In this document: in pieces, positions 49,240 through 58,330 of the stretch
Numbering within the stretch: position 1 is the stretch's first letter
How the letters are laid out: every line of letters starts with the position of its first letter
Source of the DNA: Hymenoscyphus infarciens
Taxonomy: Eukaryota > Ascomycota > Leotiomycetes > Helotiales > Helotiaceae
Assembly (NCBI GenBank): GCA_001414345.1
Contig: LLCB01000109.1
Location: 62,001-126,000, forward strand
Direction of reading: 5' to 3'
Length of the DNA: 64,000 nt
Made by a program: the position numbers and the translations under genes
The notes under the pieces: generated by a model
Databases searched by the model: none
What the model saw: the letters and a program-made list of their open reading frames with translations, nothing else
Told to the model about the DNA's origin: nothing

Positions 49240-52063
49240 GGTATTCTGTCAATAAAGCTTACCAAGAAACGTGGTGATCGTGGAGTGATACGCGCGCGGT
49301 TTTTTGCCGCTTTCATCTCCAGACGAACAAGGTTGTCTCAAGCACGTATTCCATTTCGATTACACCGGTCTCCATGCATCGTCACCTCACTCTCCACATA
49401 CCGGAACATACCAGGCAGGACAAAAATTCTCAATCTCGCTCGAGACGTCAATCCATCCACTTTTACTCATCGAAGGGTGGGAGAAAGGAACCCGAGAGAT
49501 ACGAACACCTCGGATGCAACGCAAAGCATGGACTTTTTCTGGAACGAAGTCTTTTCTATGTCTTGACTCCCCAAAATTCCACCATTACATGTATCAAGAG
49601 TCGTATCTTGACTGCACTTTTGGACAAGTAAGTGCGCTGGTCTTTTTTCTATTCTTACTTCGATTGTGCGAACTTGCCTAGGAGAATCCAAAGTATTGTT
49701 CTGGGATTTTTGATTCTCCTCATTGCGCTCGAACGTGACTTCTCATTGCCCTGGACTATTTCGCATAATCGAAGGAGGTATACACTGAGTAAGGACCGCC
49801 ACTCTTCCGTTCCCCCCTAACATCCCCAACACCCAAAACACTCGACTTTTAACCTCTGCCAACTCTACCCAACCACATTACAAAGATATAATGAATAAGG
49901 AAAGATCCTCGGCTTGTTCCACTTATATCTGTAACTGTCATTTATCTATTACCTCAGCCAAGAGGCCCTCGACCCTTCCTCTCTCTTCTAAAGTCGCACC
50001 ACTCTAACTAAGGCAGGACATTGTCCTTCCAGCCTCAACCCCCATTTCGACGAACGCACCAATCCCTGGGTGCCATAAACCCACTGATGTGTTCGAGAAC
50101 GCTGTCCACACAAGGGAAGAGAGGGAGCCGAGGAGACTCAACGCCCGAGTCGCCATAACATCTCCAAGCGTCGTGAACTTTCCACTTCGGAAGTTGGTCT
50201 TTGAGAAAGGAAAAATTCTTGAATCCGAAGGGGGGGGGTTTATACTCGGAGTTAACCCGCTTTCGGTCAGTTAGGGTGGGTCAACGCCAGAAGTCGCTCC
50301 TTCCCTTACAACAGGAACTGCTCTGCTCGCCTGAGCAACCCAGCAACCCAGCAACCCAGCTCCCCGACGCTCCTTCCTCACTCTTCACAGTCGATGCACG
50401 CGAGGGCCCACTGGTAGCACCTTCTCCAGAGGGTCGACCATGTCACTCTCCGCCAAAGAAGACGAAGGAGCCTTCTTAGTTCCTCAAGGACCGAGTCCCT
50501 ATTCTCGAGGTCGACGTTCTGGCCCAGATAACTGAGCAAAATGGTGCCTCCACCTCGCACTCGACGGACGACTTCCACTTGCACAGCCAAATAAATGACT
50601 TCTTGGCTGGCTCACAGGTCAGCTGCCTCCCTTACCCAAGTTCGTTTCTCAGGGGATTAAATCATGTGAGTGGTCGCCCCTCCTGCCCAAGTAAATCAAA
50701 CATTTTCACCTCGTACGTTCCTGCTTGTGATTCGTTCTCTCTCGTCCAATACCTACCTAGGTACAGTAGAACTAGAGATCCACTTCGCATCGTGCCTTGT
50801 TCGCTTTTCTCGTTCGAGGGTTGACCTGGCAAGAAACCTACCCTCGTGTCTTCATCCTGCCCACGTAAACAAAGCAATCCGATTCGCATCGTACAGTACC
50901 ATCCCCCTCTCTAGAGAAATCTCCTTCCACCCTCTCAAGCGTTAACTCTCTCCCGTGCAAGAAAATTCCCACTTCGTGTTCGTTCTTTCCTCGTTCTAGA
51001 GACCGAGAACCAAATGACCCAAAGCCGGGCACTGAAATGATTCCACTGCCCTCCAAGCCTAGTCAGTCCTGGTAAGAAAGAGGTAAACAACCAGAGAAGA
51101 GAAAATCAATCAACGAAACCAAATTTCTACTGTATATACTCAAAATACAAAGAATCATATGCCTCGCAATTGTAATTTCTAGACTTCTCTTTTTGAAAAC
51201 AAAAAAAACGTCTGGTTTTGCTATGAAAAAGAGACTGCAAATTCATGTCTCTTATCTGAAAACCCCACACCTCTCACATGGCAGAATTGAAAACTCCCCA
51301 GTTCGTGTGTGATAGATCAAAAGTTATCCCTGAATGCGGATGAGCAATTTGGATGGTGTGTTATCGGTAGGTCACCTACAGATAGTTTATATTATTGGAG
51401 AAAAGGATGGTGCTATTCGTAGGTTACCTACAAATAGCCGATGTTTTGGTTATGCTATTTGCAAATTACCTATCAATGGCTCTATTTCTCAGGTGTGGGT
51501 TCGGACTGAAAATGAGGATTGAATGTGCTGTTTGTAGGTGACCTACCGATAGTTCAGCTACAATGTAAGAGTTCTGGGCATTGCTCTGCGTGCACCTACT
51601 GATTGTGCGAACCTACCCAAGGCAATGAAAAATATTGTCCCAGAGTATTTAGGGGAATCAAGAATTCAGCTTCCTCATTCTTCTAAACCTTCTGGAACAA
51701 TATTTTTCATTTTCCTAGAGCATTTCGCCAAGCAATGGAGCGAACTCTTACCGCCACTGACAAAATGCTACCGACAAAACCCTTTCGCCAGTAGCCGAAC
51801 CATCCTCAAGTCCTCATGTTTTTCAGTCAGTCGCGCTTTTCTTTCTGTCAAAATATTTCAATTTTTGTTACTCCTCTACACTCCGTCCCATTTCATAAAC
51901 CTAATGATCATCACACAAGAAGCAACATAGCCACGATTCAGAAATAGGTTGCCCTCCTGATCAGAGAAAAACTCCATGAAAACGCCACCGACCAAGTGAA
52001 CCACTTGTATGTAATGATGAAACAAAACAGACCAGAGACCAGACCAGATTCCATGCAATAATC
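49240..52063. other. Gene-poor region downstream of NOG1
   Basis: About 2.8 kb with no supported gene. The stretch from 49800 to 51000 is CT-rich on the + strand. A palindromic repeat cluster lies at 51362-51608. Short ORFs here overlap each other on both strands and lack domains. Confidence 0.45.
51362..51608. repeat. Cluster of palindromic repeats with core GTAGGTNACCTAC
   Basis: Perfect 13-bp palindromes occur at 51367-51379 (GTAGGTCACCTAC), 51419-51431 (GTAGGTTACCTAC) and 51534-51546 (GTAGGTGACCTAC). Degenerate copies lie at 51461-51473 (gcaaattacctat) and about 51588-51600. The second copy extends to a near-perfect 25-bp palindrome with flanks ctattc and aaatag, and the others keep parts of these flanks. 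Centres are 42 to 73 bp apart. No gene overlaps. Confidence 0.7.
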
Positions 52064-54382
52064 TTAACGACTGTTCGTCTTGCCCATACCACGCTTTCCA
52101 GAGAACTAGAGTAATCATTAGCCAAATATTCAGGGAGAGAATTTGAGCAAGTAAAAAACAAGAAACTTACCAAATGCTTAGGCATGGCTCCAGCAATATG
52201 TCTATCAGCCTCTCCCTGTCTAGCCATTCTATTCATCTTTCTCTGTCCCAATTTCTGCGCTCTCTCTGCCTTGGTTCTCGCAACTTCATTAGTAACACCG
52301 TCATCACGTCTATTGCTCTGACTTCTCGCTCTGCTCTTTGATCGCATCTTGGCTTCATACTCAGGATCATCAACATCCATAACATCCTCTGTACCAGTTC
52401 GGCTTCGGAGTGGTGTACGTCCTCGAGATTGTGATCGTGCTCGTGCGGTGATTGTAGTTGTGTCGTGACCAAGAGAATCGAGGTGATCGTCCATTTCGGA
52501 AAGCTTCTTGCGTGTAGCGGATCGGGGGATTATGGCACGGTTCTTGAGTGACTTCTTCATCTTGGCCTCGTTGCGAATGAGCGTTTGCTTCTCGCGGATT
52601 AATTCGGCCTTCATGCGGACATCGGCATCCTCAACATCTTCTATCGATTCATCAGAGTCGTAATATCCTTCCGCCTCGAGTTTCTCCTCCTCGTCTTCCA
52701 AAGCCTGGAGCTTGGCCTCGATATCAGGGTCAACGAAATCGGCAATATTCTTTCCATCAAAGATTTCTGGAATCTTGTCGTGCTTCCACTCATCGTTTGC
52801 GAGAAGATATTTATCTTTCAAGTCAACATTGAAAACACCAGCACCGCCATTCTCCTCCTCCAAGTCTCGGGCGAGTTTTCGGCGTTCGGGGTCGTTTTTA
52901 TCGTATTTCTTCAAGTTCTTGACGGCTTCTGGAATGAATGGCTCGCGGACTACACCATCCATTGGTCGGGCAACGTGAATTCTGTTCAAAACATCGCCAA
53001 GTCTTCCACCAACGGTTCCACTGCTGTTTGTGCCAGACTTGAGCTTTTGAGCAACTCTGTCGGCGATTAAACGCTCACAAGCTGCGTTCTTGACCTCTTG
53101 AACACCCTCCTCGGTAGTACATGAAAGTTGAAGCATCTCAACATCTCCTGGTTTCAATAAAGCCTGAAGCGCAGTCTGTGTCTCCTCGTCCAAATCCTCC
53201 GGTCGGGTAACATCAATCTTGTTGATAACAATAAAAACAAGCTTGTTAGCGAACAAAGGCTTGATACTTTGGAAAAGTTGCATTTGTGCTTGCACCGTAT
53301 ATCCACACTGCTCGGAAAGATCCATGAAATAGAGAATTGCCGATCTCAAATGTGCAATGGCGGTAATCGACTGCATCTCAATGGTGTTCATCTCCTCCAA
53401 AGGATGATCCAATATACCAGGTGTGTCAATGGCTTGAAATCTCAAATATTTATAATCGAAATGTCCCACGAACAAACTCTTTGTTGTGAAAGCATATGGT
53501 TGAACATCAACATCCGCTCTGGTAACGCTCTTCAAGAAGCTCGATTTTCCCACGTTAGGGTATCCGCAGATAAGTAGGGTTCTGGTGTTAGGATCGATAC
53601 TTGGCAGACGACCCAAATGTTGACGGACTTGATCAAGATACAGCAGAGGGTCCTTGAGTCTTCGGCATATCGTCGCCATTCTTCCCAAAGCTGCGCGCTT
53701 GAGCTGTTTGCACTGGAACAAGGATTGTGCGTATTTGAGGAGGCGAACGTAATCTCTCGACACAATTTCGATCAAATGCTTCGCGGTCGACAATTGTCCC
53801 AACGCAATTCGAAAATGGTCCGCATCGTAGAGAGTATTTAGCAAGTCTTTGTGGAATGGATGGATGTCCTGAAGCCGTGGAAATCCATCGAGGATGAGGG
53901 AAAGCTTCTCGCCGAAGGTCTCTGCTGTGAACTTGACTTTTCGAGTATAGAAATCTGATATGCTTAGTCAGCAACATACAATAACCATATGAATTTATTC
54001 CTACTTCTGATACGGCTGATTTGAAAGCCCGCTCTTATTTGGGTGGGGAGTCTGCGTTGCGTTCTGCTGAGCACTAAAAATAAAAAGTTAGCGGTGCTCG
54101 ACTAGATTTGGGTGTATTTGAGCGGTTGAAATCGTTGAAAAGGCTCGAATAGAAGAGAATTGATCTGGCATATGTGCATCGAGTCTTTGAGAGGAGGCAG
54201 ATGATCCCGCGAAAGAGGGGGATGTGGGGAGTATGGAAGAAGAGGCCGTAGGAGGTTTTCGAGGAATTGGGCCTTTTCGGAGGGTGCAAGGCCGTCTGAA
54301 GCGAGCAGAAAAATTACTTGCCGATATCTAAAAATTCTTGGCTGGTAGGCACCGGCTGGATGTCCTTCCAGGTGAGCTTCAT
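52064..54382 (-). CDS. NOG1: Nucleolar GTP-binding protein 1 (NOG1)
   Basis: Essential GTPase of pre-60S ribosomal particles, acting in the nucleolus and nucleus. Four exons: 54322-54382, 54005-54073, 52171-53954 and 52064-52105, giving 651 aa, the usual length. The first intron has a GC donor (g|gcaagt) and tttttag acceptor; phase and the conserved [16 protein letters not shown] junction support it. N-terminus [14 protein letters not shown] is the family standard. The OBG/NOG GTPase motifs are GYPNVGKSS (G1, 174-182), DTPGILD (G3, 220-226) and NKID (G4), with the helical N-terminal bundle before them. The C-terminal half is charged ([18 protein letters not shown]), and the end [18 protein letters not shown] matches other NOG1 proteins. 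Confidence 0.97.
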
Positions 54383-55146
54383 GGTGGGCGACGTTGTTGC
54401 GTGGTGCTGGAATTTTTGGTGTTGTACTCGATTGCGCAGCTAATTTTGCGAAAAAGATGCTGCGGGCAAAATTTCTGTGCCAAGACTTAAAAGGCGCTAA
54501 GATAGTGCGACAGGGGTCGAGGGCGGAGAGGGCGGCACTAAAAAGCTGGAAGTATTTCTCTCTAAAATTGTTCCAGAGTTTTAGAATAATCGATTCCATT
54601 GTTCGAGACTTGAAAGGAGTGGGGATGAATGTTTATTACAACCCTCTTTTTCACAGTCCTCGCTACCTCTTACCCAGACCAAATGCTCCACTCAACTAGG
54701 TAGTTACATCAGAACAAATCCAAGTTGAATACAAATCAACTTTATAACAAAACATATGTTTTAATGTTTTGTTTTTGAATTAAATCAACAGGACGAGAGA
54801 TTTCACAAATCCACACACAATCTCTCCACAAGCATTATAACTTGGTGCCGCCTTTATTCCCCATTCTCTTATCAGCGAAATCTAGTGGGATGACGGGCGC
54901 CGCAGAAAAGTTGATCCAACGTGGGGCATCCTCAACTAAGTGTACCCCTCCCTCCTCGGGACCTATTTTTCATTCCTCCATAACCTTCAACTCTCAACCA
55001 TTCCTCTCGTATTTTCTTCAACCCGCACACTCCTTCAACCTCTCTCTCTTCTCAAATTCAAACCAGACCCAAAAAGTCTGCTCTTAGGTACCACTACCAC
55101 CCACAACCCATCAGCCAAACACAAAACACCCCGCAACTCCTTCACA
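54383..55146. promoter_or_regulatory. Divergent promoter region between NOG1 and URA5
   Basis: 764 bp between divergent start codons. Left part is mixed and the middle (about 54700-54800) AT-rich. The 200 bp before URA5 are rich in C and T (ccataaccttcaactctc), a typical fungal core promoter. No known regulator site was recognised. Confidence 0.5.
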
Positions 55147-55857
55147 ATGGCTTCAACAACATCTACAACCCCCCTCGCCCCCTACAAATCCGCATTCCTC
55201 AACACCGCCCTCTCCGCCGGAATCCTAAAATTCGGCTCCTTCACCCTAAAATCCCTCCGCACATCCCCCTACTTCTTCAACGCGGGAAACTTCTACCGCG
55301 CCGACCTCCTCCGCGCAATCTCCACCGCCTACGCCCACCTGCTCATCGAAAACGCCCAATCCCCCTCCCCAATAGACTTCGAGATCCTCTTCGGTCCCGC
55401 ATACAAAGGAATCCCACTAGCAACCGCGACAGTTGATAAGTTGGCAGATTTGCAACCCGAGAAATACGGACAGTTGTGTTATTCTTTCGATCGCAAGGAG
55501 GCCAAGGATCATGGGGAGGGAGGGAATATTGTGGGGGCTCCGTTGAAGGGGAAGAGGGTTTTGATCGTGGATGATGTTGTGACGGCGGGGACGGCGAAGA
55601 GGGAGGCGATTGATAAGATTCGAAAGGAAGGGGGGATTGTGGTGGGTATTATTGTGGCCTTGGATCGCATGGAGACTTTACCTGGGGATGAGGGGGGAAG
55701 AAGTGCGATTGGGGAGATCAGAAAGGAGTACGGAATCCCGGTTCTGGCCATTTTGACAATGAATGATATTATTGCGGCGCTGAGCGGAAAGGAGGGGGGT
55801 GAGGAGGACTTGAAGAAAATGTTGGAGTATAGAGAGAAGTTTGGGGCTAGTGATTAG
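55147..55857 (+). CDS. URA5: Orotate phosphoribosyltransferase
   Basis: Fifth step of de novo pyrimidine synthesis: orotate plus PRPP gives orotidine 5'-phosphate and pyrophosphate, in the cytosol. Single exon, 236 aa, the usual fungal length. The PRPP-binding loop [13 protein letters not shown] is at residues 138-150. [19 protein letters not shown] (about 29-47) is the family N-terminal block, and [11 protein letters not shown] (82-92) the orotate/PRPP contact region. Start taken at [14 protein letters not shown]; the frame is open upstream but has no ATG. Codon bias is marked for C-ending codons in the first 250 bp. It is head-to-head with NOG1. Confidence 0.97.
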   Translation: MASTTSTTPLAPYKSAFLNTALSAGILKFGSFTLKSLRTSPYFFNAGNFYRADLLRAISTAYAHLLIENAQSPSPIDFEILFGPAYKGIPLATATVDKLADLQPEKYGQLCYSFDRKEAKDHGEGGNIVGAPLKGKRVLIVDDVVTAGTAKREAIDKIRKEGGIVVGIIVALDRMETLPGDEGGRSAIGEIRKEYGIPVLAILTMNDIIAALSGKEGGEEDLKKMLEYREKFGASD

Positions 55858-56008
55858 ATGTATGATACCCCGATTTATGGAATTGCTACCTACCACCACC
55901 TATTCGTCCTTCGTAATTTCATCATTGACTTCTTTGTCCTGTCAAACCTGCCTTGCCAAAGATGCCATGCTCATAAGAGACTTTGGGGTATCATAAAATA
56001 ATAACCTA

Positions 56009-57057
56009 TCAACCATATCTTGCTCTTGGCTCCGTCTTCTTCAACTCGTAAACCTATCACTCAATTAGCCACAATTTCCTCAAAGATAACTGATTCCTTA
56101 CCATATCCATCCAGTTACCACCCCCGAATGTAACCTTGCTCTTCCCTTTATTTACAAAACCAAGTTTCTCATACCAGCCAACCTTGTGCTATTTCAGTTA
56201 GTAAGTTTCCCCTAATACAGCCTCGATTCTCCGGGGGAAATGGATACTCACATCGTGAGCAATCAAAACCAGCCGGTCTGCAACCCCGCTCCCTGCCATA
56301 GAACTAACATAAGCCTTCATCAACACCCCTCCCAATCCCCTGTCCTGGAATTCTGGCGCAATAGCGACACTATGAAGCACAATCGTCCTCCCCATCTCCA
56401 TATGTCCCACCTCGCTCTTCGCCAGATGTGGGTTCTTCCAATCCTTAGGGTAGTCCATAGATTCATCTGTTGCGACAGGAGTAGTAGTCTTCGTCGCAAC
56501 TACGTGACCCAAGAGTACCGAAACCGCGCCGTTGGAACGAGAGGTCTCGATTGGTGAGGCGGATGAGAGGGTGGTGGAAGTAAATGGTTGCTGAGGACCA
56601 GGGACGACAGTGGTAAAGATACCGGAACAAAGTTCACCGCATTTGGAGAGCCTGTATTCTATCTTGAAGGTTGTTAGCAATCGGGCTCTTCCGAAAAAGT
56701 ATATCCTCAACAACACCCAACCCCACCAAAGCCCAACCCAGCCAAAAAAAAACATACCTTCTCCCTCGTAGCCCTTTCCGCCTCATCCGTAAAAGCACTA
56801 TCCTCCAACGCAACCACACTCTCCAAATCCGAAATCGTAAGCGGCCTCACAAGCGGGTGTAAATTCGCGGTTGGCTGATACTGTTGATCGGGCGGAATAA
56901 TCGTAAAGCTCCTCGAACCCTCTCTCTGCTGTTCCGGCTCGGGGCTTGAAGGGCCCGACATTCTATTCGGGGACTCACTCAGCGTAGGTGGTGAACCGGG
57001 CGTGGTAGATCTCTCCTCCTGTTGTCGCTGTTGCTCGAGATTGAGATCGCGGGGCAT
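56009..57057 (-). CDS. GNAT acetyltransferase, arylalkylamine/polyamine type (AANAT, Paa1-like)
   Basis: Acetyl-CoA dependent N-acetyltransferase of the AANAT group; yeast Paa1 acetylates polyamines and arylalkylamines. Four exons: 56758-57057, 56252-56662, 56102-56188 and 56009-56053, giving 280 aa. A Pro/Ser/Gln-rich N-terminus of about 68 residues precedes the domain: HPLVRPLTISDLESVVALED, then EKIEYRLSKC. LHSVAIAPEFQDRGLGGVLM carries the acetyl-CoA pyrophosphate motif (Q/RxxGxG). HKVGWYEKLGFVNKGKS and GGNWMDMVYEL close the fold. Start MPRDLNLEQQ is the first ATG. The last intron is assumed; without it the protein would end MVRNQLSLRKLWLIE, but splicing restores the usual DMVYEL motif. Confidence 0.9.
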
Positions 57058-58330
57058 TATGACGGACGGGAAGGGTAGCAATTCCGAGTATTTCCTAACA
57101 AGGTTTTCCGTTCCGTCCACTTTCAAACGAGAGGAGCTGCTTGCTGCCCCTCACTTGGGAATTTCTAGGCTTGGCGGATGACGAAAGAAGAAGATGTCAG
57201 TAGTGAAGGTTTTTGTTCGTGTATCCGTTCACGTTCACGTTCACGATGGAGTCGTGTGCTCGGGATTTCAAGTATGTGGTAAGCTCTTCACCAAAGGTAT
57301 TTGGGGGAAAAAAGAATTAGGTAGAAGAACGAGGCAAGCGCGACCAGAAAACAAGGCTCGCACAACATCCATCATCGAGTACGAGTACCTGCCCTGGGCT
57401 CAGCTCAGGCGGGGAAAAGCTCCAAGGGTTGGTTGTTCAAGGCAAGGTTCTGGCAGGGCAGACACGCCTAGGCCCACGAATACTAGGCCCACGAATACTA
57501 CCCAAGGCGGACTTTCAGGTGCGTTCGCCAAGAGATGAACGAACATGCAGCTAGGAATATTGAGCGGTCCGTAGATCGGAGTGGTAAGAATGACGATGTG
57601 TTGAGCATAGTAATATAAGCGGGGTTCAATATGTGTCTGGATAGTTTCTATTCACAGAAATAGAGTGGAAGTATCAGTTGATGCCTCTCGATTTACGAAA
57701 CTTAAAAGAATTATAATCGGTACATTACAGGATAGAGAAAGCAGTACGGCTTATTTTCACTTCTCAGCATAACCTCGAAGAAGCTGGGCGTGTTCAACTC
57801 CCCGCCAGTTACGAATCCCTTCTTTCTAAGATGCCACTCTTTTCAAACATATATCCCACTGGAAAGGAAATTCCTCATCTATCAACAAATCATTCGTATG
57901 CTTCCAGTATGCAAACTCTCTCCAAGATCCTCAAATTGCATTTTTCTTAAAGACTACCATGGTGACGGTACTGTACAGTTGAAAACCAACCCATCCCGCA
58001 GTAGACACATATCCCTATTCCATCCCTATTCCATCCCTATTCCATCCCTATTCCATCTCCACCCAAATAGTAGCCCAAACTCGTCGCCAAGTGAGCATCA
58101 CAAAACCCATACCTATATTAATACACATTGCCAAAACTATTCGTCTCGCAATGCAAACAAGCCAAGAGAAAATCTGGAGAAGGAAAAAGGAAGAGAACAC
58201 CATCCACCTCAAGTCCTAATTATTCACCAGGTGCTCATGAAAACAGAGAAATATGAAAAACTGAAATCGCAAGGGAAAAATTCACCAAAAAACAATTCTG
58301 TCGCTGTCGTTATAAAAATTCCTGTGCATC
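57058..58330. other. Intergenic region
   Basis: About 1.3 kb between the acetyltransferase start and the kinase-like gene end, both minus strand, so it holds the acetyltransferase promoter. A 15-bp tandem duplication (cccacgaatactagg) lies at about 57471-57500 and an 11-bp tandem repeat at 58010-58053. A + strand frame at 57790-58569 has no ATG start and low-complexity content and was rejected. Confidence 0.5.
58010..58053. repeat. 11-bp tandem repeat, four copies
   Basis: Unit catccctattc is repeated four times. The first copy starts with t instead of c. It lies about 280 bp beyond the 3' end of the kinase-like gene. Confidence 0.85.

Noticed and set aside
51362..51608. CRISPR-like array
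   Set aside because: Repeats are short and degenerate with uneven spacing, and the organism is a fungus.
54940..55146. N-terminal extension of URA5
   Set aside because: The frame is open upstream but has no ATG and reads low-complexity pyrimidine-rich leader; the ATG at 55147 gives the normal family length.
57058..57126. Extended N-terminus MKVDGTENL of the acetyltransferase
   Set aside because: The apparent start codon is TTG; the first ATG is at 57057.
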